The notes beneath the pieces were generated by a model, which did not search any database, had not been told where the DNA came from, and was given only the letters and a program-made list of their open reading frames with translations. A DNA stretch of 14,885 nucleotides from Actinomyces sp. (GTDB taxonomy: Bacteria; Actinomycetota; Actinomycetes; Actinomycetales; Actinomycetaceae). Shown piece by piece: positions 1-5,691 of this stretch (within the stretch, counting starts at the first letter, position 1; every line of letters starts with the position of its first letter). A program made the position numbers and the translations under genes. Where the stretch lies: assembly GCF_030530635.1 (NCBI RefSeq), contig NZ_JAUMUL010000077.1, positions 1 through 14,885 of the forward strand. The letters run 5' to 3'.

Positions 1-215
1 GACCTTGCCGACCCGAACACGACCTCCCACACCCGAAGGCGACCACCACACCGCATCCCCCGACGCCGTGGATGCGAACACTGAAAATGTCGACCATGAT
101 GAGCGTCAATCAACCCCGGCTGGTGACCACCGGCGCCAGGTACAACACCCTCCGCAAGACCTGGGGTTTGACAAGCCAGCCTTCTCCCGGTGATGCCGAG
201 GCAGGTTGGCCTGAG
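1..215. other. left-edge stretch without a recognised gene
   Basis: I can assign no gene here. A plus-strand frame running from about 72 through 190 has good GC-ending codons around 96-165, but it has no clear Shine-Dalgarno sequence and runs on through the two hairpins at 216-288, so it is not convincing as a gene. A minus-strand frame over about 120-215 is also open and also looks codon-like. Either could be the remnant or edge of a gene lying outside the window. No tRNA-like fold or transposase motif was recognised. Confidence 0.3.
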
Positions 216-256
216 GCATCGGGAGCCTCAACGCCCCGCGCCAGGGCTCCCGATGC
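216..256. terminator. strong hairpin, probable bidirectional terminator
   Basis: A perfect 12-bp inverted repeat: the left arm GCATCGGGAGCC at 216-227 pairs with 245-256 around a 17-nt loop. It lies about 30 nt beyond the stop of the minus-strand hydrolase gene. There is no long U tract, which is common for actinobacterial terminators. A competing 6-bp pairing (212-217 with 225-230) overlaps the left arm. The terminator role is inferred from position and stem strength. Confidence 0.6.
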
Positions 257-263
257 GTCGATC

Positions 264-288
264 GCGCTGAGCTTCAGAGGCTCAGCGC
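264..288 (-). terminator. hairpin directly after the hydrolase stop codon
   Basis: A perfect 9-bp inverted repeat, GCGCTGAGC at 264-272 with GCTCAGCGC at 280-288, around a 7-nt loop. It abuts the hydrolase stop codon (289-291). With the 216-256 hairpin it forms a tandem pair, which would end the symporter-hydrolase transcript. There is no U tract. Confidence 0.6.
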
Positions 289-1194
289 TCAGTACCCCGC
301 GCCGAACCCGGGCCTCCCGACGGTACCGGTCCCGATGACCCCCGCGATCTCAGCGATTTCAGTAGCGAAGCGGTGCCACAGCTGGTGCGGTATCGCGTGC
401 ACCATGCCCTCGACGACGTCGAGCCGCGCCCCCGGGACGAGGGAGGCGATCTCCCTGCCCCCGTCCACGCTGATCAGTGGATCGTCGGATCCGTGTACAA
501 CCAGCGTCGGGCAGTTCAGTAGCCGGAGGTCCTCGGCCCGATCCCGGTCGGCCTGCATGGCGCGACGCTGCCGGTTTACCCCCTCAGGATCCCAGCCTCG
601 TGACACGTACTGGTGGCCGATCTCCCACAGGTAGCCCAGGTCGACGGGATAGCGTCCCTGACGCACGTGGCTCTCGTTGGCGACGTACTGGGCTACCGCC
701 TCCTCCCGGCTGCCCACCGGGGCCGGGGCGCCGAGTTCGGTGATCGGGGTGACGAAGTGACGCCGCGCGCACGCTGTGGAGTACATGACGGTCAGGGAGG
801 CCACCAATCCGGGATGGTGGATTGCCAGCTCCTGGACAATCATCCCTCCCATGGACTGTCCGACGACGTGGGCCGGGCCCCCGCCCAGCACCTTGATGAG
901 GCCGGCGGCGTCGTCCGCCATGTCGGCCAGGGAGTAGACGGCGTCGGGGAAGCGCTGAGACAGGCCGATGTCACGATTGTCAAAGCGGATCACCCGGAAC
1001 CCGGCCGCGGCGAGTGCGTGGCAGAAGCCGGAGGGCCAGCCGACGAGTTGGGCGGAGTAGCCCTGGACCAGGAGGAGTAGCGGCGCGCCAGGATGGCCGA
1101 GTTCCTCATAGGCCAGCCGCGTCCCATTTGCCGCCGTGGTCACGGCAGCCACCGGGTTAGTCCCCCACGTCGCGGGGACTATTACGTCTGTCAT
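289..1194 (-). CDS. alpha/beta-fold hydrolase
   Basis: A 301-residue serine hydrolase, probably cytosolic since no signal peptide is seen. The nucleophile elbow is GQSMGG with Ser114. The acid is in HGSDDP (Asp238 likely) and the base is His266 in EGMVHAIP. The strand and turn RFDNRDIGLS (70-79) is typical of the esterase/haloalkane-dehalogenase-like branch that includes RdmC-type methylesterases. The usual His-Gly oxyanion motif reads Gln44-Gly45. The ATG at 1194 is chosen because it forms an ATGA overlap with the stop of the upstream symporter gene, implying translational coupling; a longer in-frame extension upstream would lie inside that gene and is rejected. Substrate is not deducible. 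Coupling to a GPH transporter suggests it acts on something imported, for example an ester or acylated glycoside, but that is inference. Two hairpins follow the stop. Confidence 0.9.
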   Translation of the reverse strand: MTDVIVPATWGTNPVAAVTTAANGTRLAYEELGHPGAPLLLLVQGYSAQLVGWPSGFCHALAAAGFRVIRFDNRDIGLSQRFPDAVYSLADMADDAAGLIKVLGGGPAHVVGQSMGGMIVQELAIHHPGLVASLTVMYSTACARRHFVTPITELGAPAPVGSREEAVAQYVANESHVRQGRYPVDLGYLWEIGHQYVSRGWDPEGVNRQRRAMQADRDRAEDLRLLNCPTLVVHGSDDPLISVDGGREIASLVPGARLDVVEGMVHAIPHQLWHRFATEIAEIAGVIGTGTVGRPGFGAGY

Positions 1195-2597
1195 TTGCTC
1201 TCCTCCTGCTTGTCGCGCTCGGCCAACTCCTGCTGGATGGCGGGAAGGCTGGGGTCCAGACGGTAGGCGAGCATGAGCAGCACAACCGCCGTCCACGCCA
1301 GGATCGGACCCCAGATGTAGAGGTGCCGAACCATGTCGACGGCGGCCGGTATCTCCCGGGTGAGGCCGGTGAAGCCGGAGGCATCCATCAGTCGGCCTAC
1401 CGCCCACCCAGCCACACCGGTACCGAACTTCTGACCCACTGTGAAGGCGGAGAACAGCAGGGCGTGCACACGGACGCCGGTGCGCCAGTGGCCGAAGTCG
1501 ATGGTGTCGGCGATCATGGTGAAGATGCACCCATAGAACGGCGCCTCCCCGATGCCGCGCACCACGGCCGCCGCGGTGACCAGTGGGAGGCTGGAGGGGG
1601 CCAGGAGCGGTGCGATCTGGGCCGCCACGCACAGGCATGCGCCGCCCAGGACGAGGTTTCGCTTGCCCAGTCGCCGGATAGCCGGGGCCATGACCATGAT
1701 GCCGAGGATCCACGGAATCCTCTCAGCGGTCTGGATGACGCCCATGAGTTCGGCGTTGCCGAGCACATACTGGGCGTAGTAGGTCGAGACGGTGCCGTTG
1801 ACGTTCTGATACACCGAGACGGCAATCATCGTCAGCAGCAGGATGAGAAAGTACCTGTTGGAGCCGGCGGTCCGCAGACGCACAAGGAAGGGCAGTGACT
1901 CGGCCCTGGCCGTGGCGTCGTCGTGGAAGCGCTCCTTGCAGACAAGAAAGGTCCATATGAGCATGCTGAAGGCGATGACCGAGTAGATGACTGTGACGGT
2001 GACCCAGGCGCGCTGGTCGCCGCCGAGCAGACGGATGAATGGGAGCGTGCAGGCGGTGACGATCATGTTCCCGATCGGGGACATGGACATGCGGAACAGG
2101 TTGAGCCGCGCCAGGTCCTGGTCCTCACGCGTCATGAGGGGTGCCAGCGAGGAGTAGGGAAGGTTGAGGGCCGTGTAGACCACGGTGGTGCACAGGTTGT
2201 AGGTGACAAAGATGTAGACAGCCTGCACGGCGGACGCTGCGTGCGCGGGGACCGCGAACAGGGCGATCGCGCTCAGCCCGTAGGGCGCGGACATCCACAG
2301 GAGCCAGACACGCGCCTTTCCGTGCCGGGACCTGGTCTTGTCCATGACTTGGGCCATGGCGAGGTCCGAGATCCCGTCAAAGACGCGGGACAGGAGCAGG
2401 ATGGTGCCAACGAGGCCCGCGGATACGCCGACCACGTTGGTGTAGAAGTAGACGACCAGCCCGGAGGTCAGGGCGAAGACGACGTTGCAGGCGACGTCGC
2501 CCATGCCGTAGGAGATCCTCTCGAAGACGGACGTACGGTAGTCACGCCCGTAACCGCCTGGAGGGGCGGCAGCGGTGGCAGAAGGTGCCGTGGACAT
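1191..2597 (-). CDS. GPH-family (MelB-like) sugar symporter
   Basis: A 468-residue polytopic membrane protein of the glycoside-pentoside-hexuronide:cation symporter family (major facilitator fold, 12 helices in the family). The early segment RVFDGISDLAMAQVMDKTRS (71-90) matches the MelB region whose two Asp residues bind the coupling cation; here they are Asp74 and Asp78. It is followed by the SRHGKAR loop between helices 2 and 3. ATG at 2597 is preferred over an in-frame start at 2699, because AAGGAAG (minus strand, 2605-2611) sits 7 nt upstream and the 34 extra residues are Arg/Ser-rich and unlike the family. It probably imports a sugar, glycoside or uronide with Na+ or H+. It lies downstream of a ROK repressor gene and an operator-like palindrome, and shares ATGA with the hydrolase gene. 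The exact sugar cannot be read from sequence. Confidence 0.93.
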   Translation of the reverse strand: MSTAPSATAAAPPGGYGRDYRTSVFERISYGMGDVACNVVFALTSGLVVYFYTNVVGVSAGLVGTILLLSRVFDGISDLAMAQVMDKTRSRHGKARVWLLWMSAPYGLSAIALFAVPAHAASAVQAVYIFVTYNLCTTVVYTALNLPYSSLAPLMTREDQDLARLNLFRMSMSPIGNMIVTACTLPFIRLLGGDQRAWVTVTVIYSVIAFSMLIWTFLVCKERFHDDATARAESLPFLVRLRTAGSNRYFLILLLTMIAVSVYQNVNGTVSTYYAQYVLGNAELMGVIQTAERIPWILGIMVMAPAIRRLGKRNLVLGGACLCVAAQIAPLLAPSSLPLVTAAAVVRGIGEAPFYGCIFTMIADTIDFGHWRTGVRVHALLFSAFTVGQKFGTGVAGWAVGRLMDASGFTGLTREIPAAVDMVRHLYIWGPILAWTAVVLLMLAYRLDPSLPAIQQELAERDKQEESK

Positions 2598-2642
2598 GTG
2601 TGAGCTTCCTTGGTAGAGGTGGGTGCTGCGCTGCACCCGGGA

Positions 2643-2658
2643 GCGTCGCGCGCGACGC
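2643..2658. repeat. 16-bp perfect GC palindrome in the symporter leader
   Basis: GCGTCGCGCGCGACGC is fully self-complementary and lies 46-61 nt upstream of the symporter ATG. It could be a dimeric-regulator site or a short hairpin in the 5' leader. GC-only palindromes also arise by chance in such DNA, so the role is uncertain. Confidence 0.3.
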
Positions 2659-2700
2659 GAAGGACTGCCGGCGCTGCCAACTCTGCCACCGATAGTCAAT

Positions 2701-2719
2701 TAATGCAAGCTTTGCATTA
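2701..2719. promoter_or_regulatory. AT-rich palindrome, candidate ROK operator
   Basis: TAATGCAA (2701-2708) and TTGCATTA (2712-2719) form perfect 8-bp arms around GCT. This AT-rich island sits in a GC-rich window, about 100 bp upstream of the symporter start, and its right edge overlaps the TAA stop of the ROK gene. ROK repressors (NagC, Mlc, XylR) bind AT-rich inverted repeats near the sugar genes they control. A matching promoter could not be assigned with confidence, although TTGACT (minus strand, 2694-2699) adjoins it. Confidence 0.5.
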
Positions 2720-3907
2720 TTGGCTGGTCGCCGCCCCTCCGTGCGGCAATGCCAGCGGGTCACGCAGAGCCGCCTCCTGCGCCAGCAGCACTCCGCCACG
2801 CAGGACCGCGTCCTCCCCCAGCCTCGCCTGCTGCACCTGCGGCTCGGGCGCGGGGCCGATCGTGCGCACCATCCCAGCCAGCGCAGGCGCCAGTACAGGG
2901 CTGAGATCCCGCCACAGCCCGCCGAGCACTACCGGACTGGGGCCGATCACTGCTCGCGCGGCGTTCACGGCTCGGGCGATGTGGGGCACACAGTCCAGCA
3001 CCGCCGCCCTCTGGGGCGAGGGCCCGTCAAGAGCTTGGCGGGTCAACGCGTGGAGATGACCCCGCAGCTGGCCGTCCGGCCTCACCCCGCTGCGCACGAG
3101 CATGGCGGCCGGGCTCGCCACGGAACTCAAGCACCCGGGGATGCCGCAGCCGCATGGGACGATCTCCTCCCGGCTGACAGGGATGTGCCCTACCTCTGAA
3201 CCCACCCCGTCAGGAGAGCGCAGCACTCGGCCATCAAGCACGATACCCGAGCCCACGCCCGGATCCGCGTGGAGGAGGATCAGGGACGTCGCACCCTCTA
3301 CATGATGGAACTCTGCCAGCGCAGCTGCGTTAGCGTTCTTCTCCAGTGCGAGCGGGACACCGGGCAGGCTCTGGGAGAACAGGGTGAGAAGGTCCACCGG
3401 GGCTTCCCAACCGAGGTCAGTTGACAGGGCGACGACCTCAGGGTAGCCCACCACCGGGCCGGAGACGGTCACAGCCAGGCCGCCCAGGCCACGGTCCGGG
3501 GGTAGGCATCGGCTCACCAGTGTGACAGCCCGGTCACGTACTACCTGCGGCGCAGTGTCCCCGGTGAGCTCTCTCGCCTCACAGATCCGGTCGCCGCTAA
3601 GGCCGGTGACAAGCACACGGATCTGCTCCCCGTCGACCTGCACGGAGGCCAGGGCCGCGCCGTGGGCATCCACCTCCACCTGGCGTCGGGGGCGGCCAGC
3701 ACTACCGCTGTAGGTCACGGCTCCCTCCCGCACCACGCGCCGGGCGAGCAGAAGATTGATGAGGTTGGTCAACGAACTGCGGGACAGTCCGGTCCTCTCA
3801 GCGATCTCAGACCGGGAGGCGGGTCCGTGCTCCAAAAGATGGGCCAGGACCAGCCGCGCGTTGGTGCGACGCACCTCCGCCAGGTCAACTGGTGAGACCG
3901 GGTTCAT
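2717..3907 (-). CDS. ROK-family transcriptional repressor
   Basis: A 396-residue regulator with an N-terminal winged helix-turn-helix (about 12-75; core SRSEIAERTGLSRSSLTNLI at 31-50) and a C-terminal ROK sugar-kinase-like domain. The ROK signature includes GSEVGH (236-241), and the structural zinc site uses His241 with Cys252, Cys254 and Cys259 in CGCGIPGC. Where ROK kinases have the catalytic Asp in an E-N-D motif, this protein reads Glu189-Lys190-Asn191, so it is probably a ligand-sensing repressor without kinase activity. The ATG is supported by AGGAGG (minus strand, 3913-3918) 5 nt upstream. It lies immediately before the GPH symporter gene on the same strand, so it probably controls symporter and hydrolase in response to the imported sugar. 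The effector is unknown. Confidence 0.93.
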   Translation of the reverse strand: MNPVSPVDLAEVRRTNARLVLAHLLEHGPASRSEIAERTGLSRSSLTNLINLLLARRVVREGAVTYSGSAGRPRRQVEVDAHGAALASVQVDGEQIRVLVTGLSGDRICEARELTGDTAPQVVRDRAVTLVSRCLPPDRGLGGLAVTVSGPVVGYPEVVALSTDLGWEAPVDLLTLFSQSLPGVPLALEKNANAAALAEFHHVEGATSLILLHADPGVGSGIVLDGRVLRSPDGVGSEVGHIPVSREEIVPCGCGIPGCLSSVASPAAMLVRSGVRPDGQLRGHLHALTRQALDGPSPQRAAVLDCVPHIARAVNAARAVIGPSPVVLGGLWRDLSPVLAPALAGMVRTIGPAPEPQVQQARLGEDAVLRGGVLLAQEAALRDPLALPHGGAATSQ

Positions 3908-3965
3908 CGCAACCTCCTGAGCGTCCTGGTCGCGTCACTGGCGGGCCGGCTGCCGACGGCGAGGG

Positions 3966-4574
3966 TCATTCGCCCACTTCGCCCCGCTGGCGCTGCAGAT
4001 AGGCGAGCAGGCCGACTATGAGACCGCCCAGGAGCGCCACCGTCATCGCACGCGGTACCCAGACGGCTGCCAGCACCAGCCCGAGCACCTGCAGACCCCA
4101 CTCCGCCGGAGTCAGCGTCCGGCTGTCGCGGCTTGGCGGCGCCAGCTTTTCGTTCTCGGGGTCGGCGTCTTGCAGCGATTGGCGCACCGCCACGCGGCTG
4201 ATGGAGGTCAGCAGAAAGACCAGGCCATAGGCAACCTGTGCGGTGCTGTTGCCCGGATTCTGCGCCACCAGCGTCGTGGTGTAGGGGAAGAAGGAGGCGA
4301 AGAAGAGCAGCAGCAGGCTCAGGCCGACGGTTCTGCGGGTGATGACTTCGGCGGGATTCCAATCCTTGTGCAGCCGCGCCCACAGCAGCCCAAGCCACGC
4401 GAAGGAGACCGTGTAGGCCAGCAGGTCCTCGTGCAGCGCCCACAGCCCCGCCGGGCTGACCACCTCTGGCTGGGGCAGTTCGAGAATGAGGATGGTGATG
4501 ATGATGGCGAGGACCGCGTCCATGAAGGCGGCGAGCCTCTCTTTGCCCGTGGTCACGGGGGACTTCTTGGTCAT
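3966..4574 (-). CDS. TMEM175-type (DUF1211) membrane protein
   Basis: A 202-residue protein of the TMEM175 family, whose characterised members are potassium-permeable channels. The helix-1 signature is visible: Arg13, then Phe17-Met18-Asp19 in place of the usual Phe-Ser-Asp, followed by AIIITILILEL (23-33). Further hydrophobic segments fall near 47-66, 85-105, 113-128 and 157-193, consistent with six helices. The length fits bacterial homologues, which have one six-helix repeat. The start is supported by AAGGAAA (minus strand, 4579-4585) 4 nt upstream. It ends 58 bp before the ROK gene on the same strand, so co-transcription is possible, though no functional link to sugar uptake is evident. 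The Ser-to-Met change in the filter-adjacent motif may alter conduction (inference). Confidence 0.82.
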   Translation of the reverse strand: MTKKSPVTTGKERLAAFMDAVLAIIITILILELPQPEVVSPAGLWALHEDLLAYTVSFAWLGLLWARLHKDWNPAEVITRRTVGLSLLLLFFASFFPYTTTLVAQNPGNSTAQVAYGLVFLLTSISRVAVRQSLQDADPENEKLAPPSRDSRTLTPAEWGLQVLGLVLAAVWVPRAMTVALLGGLIVGLLAYLQRQRGEVGE

Positions 4575-4590
4575 ACGGTTTCCTTCGGCT

Positions 4591-4702
4591 GTTTACTACG
4601 CGGGTTCGCCGTCTGCTACGCCGCTTGGGGGCTGTTGAATGGCTGCGGGCTCTTCAATAAAGCTCCACCGGTGTAACCCACGGGGAAGTGGCGTAGCAGA
4701 CG
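4591..4702. repeat. three copies of a 13-bp motif around the TMEM175 promoter region
   Basis: GTTTACTACGCGG at 4591-4603 and GTCTGCTACGCCG at 4611-4623 are direct copies 20 bp apart. A third copy, GTCTGCTACGCCA, lies in inverted orientation at 4689-4701. CGTCTGCTACGCC (4610-4622) and 4690-4702 are therefore a perfect 13-bp inverted repeat. The set fills the 144-bp gap between the 63-residue small gene and the TMEM175 gene. The 20-bp spacing, about two helical turns, suggests regulator binding; alternatively the outer pair could form a long-range stem. Confidence 0.45.
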
Positions 4703-4718
4703 AATGGGGACGATGCGG

Positions 4719-4910
4719 TCAGTTCACCGGTAGCGCCGTCATTCGGGTGCCGACCGGGGCGTGCTGGCGTGCGCCGGCGCCGCGCTCGCCTCTCGCGGCC
4801 TGCTCCGCGGCCCGTGCCTCCAGCATCGCATTGGTCGACTCCGCAATGAAGCGGATCGTGCTGGCATCCAGTGGTGTGGTGGGGACCGTGGCGGGGAGCA
4901 AGACGAACAT
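4719..4910 (-). CDS. small protein with IAE core motif, 63 aa (unknown family)
   Basis: I do not recognise this gene. It begins Met-Phe with GAAAGGA (minus strand, 4916-4922) 5 nt upstream, a good ribosome site that favours this ATG over an in-frame start at 4976 lacking one. Residues 14-30, LDASTIRFIAESTNAML, look like an amphipathic helix and match the core of the 31-residue protein at 5247-5342 (Asp, Ala, Thr, Arg, Ile-Ala-Glu, Asn and Leu in register). The remainder, from about 33, is Ala/Arg/Gly-rich and probably disordered. There is no signal peptide, Cys pair or double-glycine leader site. It ends 144 bp before the TMEM175 gene on the same strand. A role as a small regulatory or signalling peptide is only a guess. 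Confidence 0.6.
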   Translation of the reverse strand: MFVLLPATVPTTPLDASTIRFIAESTNAMLEARAAEQAARGERGAGARQHAPVGTRMTALPVN

Positions 4911-5033
4911 GGTGGTCCTTTCAGGAGGAGGAATCCACGCCCGTCGTCGAAGCGGACGTGGACGGGGCCGGTTCACATCGTGCGCACCCGGGAACGGTGC
5001 CCGGGCGGCGTACGGAGTCAGGCCGCCGAGCGC

Positions 5034-5042
5034 ACGTTAGCA
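5034..5042 (-). promoter_or_regulatory. possible extended -10 element for the 63-aa gene
   Basis: TGCTAACGT on the minus strand fits the TGnTAnnnT extended -10 pattern and would give a leader of roughly 120 nt ahead of the ATG at 4910. No convincing -35 hexamer is present. Such a short motif can occur by chance, so this is weak. Confidence 0.25.
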
Positions 5043-5127
5043 GCCGCGGGAGCCGGCGTCGTCGTCGGCCTGCTCGCCGCGTGGGAGCGGTAGAGCCCGG
5101 AACCGGGGTGGGCGACGGCACGACAAA

Positions 5128-5153
5128 GGCCGGAGACCTCATCGTCTCCGGCC
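5128..5153 (-). terminator. intrinsic terminator downstream of the 31-aa gene
   Basis: A perfect 10-bp stem, GGCCGGAGAC (5128-5137) with GTCTCCGGCC (5144-5153), around a 6-nt loop. On the minus strand it is followed by TTTGT, giving a short U-rich tail. It lies 93 bp past the stop of the 31-residue gene and before the 63-residue gene, so it would make the two small genes separate transcripts. Confidence 0.65.
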
Positions 5154-5246
5154 CGGATGCGTTGGCCTCGTCCTGTGTTGTACAGGGGGCGTGATTGTTC
5201 GTGGTTGCTACTGAAGCGGCGCGTCGACCGTGTCAGGGGCGAGGGC

Positions 5247-5342
5247 TCACTGCTGCTCGTCGGTGGTCTTCTCGGTGAGGCGGTCGTTGACGGCCTCGGC
5301 GATGGCACGGGCTGTGTTGGCGTCGATAGCGCTGAAGAACAT
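5247..5342 (-). CDS. small protein with IAE core motif, 31 aa (unknown family)
   Basis: A 31-residue reading frame with ATG at 5342, AAGGAG (minus strand, 5349-5354) 6 nt upstream, and TGA at 5247-5249. It begins Met-Phe-Phe. The core IDANTARAIAEAVNDRL (6-22) aligns without gaps to residues 14-30 of the 63-residue protein at 4719-4910, with nine of seventeen positions identical. The tail is charged and Gln-ending. It should form one amphipathic helix. There are no Cys, no leader cleavage motif and no membrane span. It is followed by a terminator and preceded by a palindrome, so it looks like its own transcription unit. I know of no family to place it in. The paralogy and ribosome site are the evidence that it is real. 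Confidence 0.6.
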   Translation of the reverse strand: MFFSAIDANTARAIAEAVNDRLTEKTTDEQQ

Positions 5343-5396
5343 GGGTTGCTCCTTGAATTGAATCGGTGTTGTGCGGTCCGCCGAGTGGTCCTAGTT

Positions 5397-5416
5397 GGAT
5401 CATCGTTGGATGATCC
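5397..5416. promoter_or_regulatory. palindrome upstream of the 31-aa gene
   Basis: GGATCATC (5397-5404) and GATGATCC (5409-5416) are perfect 8-bp arms around GTTG, 55-74 nt upstream of the ATG at 5342. It could be a dimeric repressor site or a stable leader hairpin with a tetraloop. Its AT content is higher than the surroundings. Confidence 0.45.
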
Positions 5417-5544
5417 GGATAGCCGGGGCATCCGGGTAGATATCCGCTCGGTGGCTGGTGGCAACACGCTATCAATGCGGGCGGTGTGCCAATGTCTCCT
5501 GATCGCGGTGACGCGCGCCACCGGCTCCCTGATGAGGTGTTGTG

Positions 5545-5574
5545 GATACCGGAATTTCAACGAAAAACGGTATC
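5545..5574. repeat. 7-bp inverted repeat with an A-rich loop
   Basis: GATACCG (5545-5551) pairs with CGGTATC (5568-5574) across a 16-nt AT-rich loop. It sits about 120 bp past the stop of the GMC gene and could be part of its termination region or a regulator site. No U tract follows on either strand. Confidence 0.3.
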
Positions 5575-5691
5575 GGGCCGGGGTCTGTGTGCGGCGTGCA
5601 CTTCCGCCCGGACCGGGCATTTCGGGGGACCCGGGTCACCCCAACACACCGGTTCCGGAACCCGCCCGGTACGCGCCGTCTGCACACAGGG

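Larger units (their letters stand above)
4911..5246. other. gene-poor spacer between the two small genes
   Basis: This 336-bp stretch holds the leader of the 63-residue gene and the 3' end of the 31-residue gene's transcript. Visible structure includes the probable terminator at 5128-5153, a CCCGGG pair (4987-4992 and 5000-5005) and a small CCTGT/ACAGG inverted repeat at 5172-5186. Open frames crossing it are GC-driven and lack ribosome sites. Confidence 0.5.
5343..5691. other. 349-bp intergenic region upstream of the 31-aa gene
   Basis: No supported gene. It contains the leader of the 31-residue gene, the palindrome at 5397-5416, several ATCCG/GGATA repeats (about 5414-5456), an inverted repeat at 5545-5574, and GC palindromes at 5628-5637 and 5651-5662 downstream of the GMC gene stop. 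A weak minus-strand promoter candidate has TTGCCA as -35 followed after 16 nt by TATCTA, close to 5440-5470; its -10 is poor. Confidence 0.5.

Noticed and set aside
1195..1713. N-terminal extension of the hydrolase frame
   Set aside because: The extra sequence overlaps the symporter gene and is Arg/His/Gly-rich. The ATGA overlap start gives a standard-length hydrolase.
2598..2699. Upstream in-frame start of the symporter
   Set aside because: It lacks a ribosome site, while the ATG at 2597 has AAGGAAG 7 nt upstream; the extra residues are unlike the family.
5018..5620. Minus-strand 200-codon frame covering the small 31-residue gene
   Set aside because: It has no ribosome site, runs through the terminator-like hairpin at 5128-5153 and has an Arg/Ser/Pro-rich composition; the 31-residue frame within has better signals.
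5628..5662. GC palindromes GACCCGGGTC and GGTTCCGGAACC as terminators of the GMC gene
   Set aside because: They are perfect but have no loop, so they form poor hairpins, and they are common by chance in such DNA.
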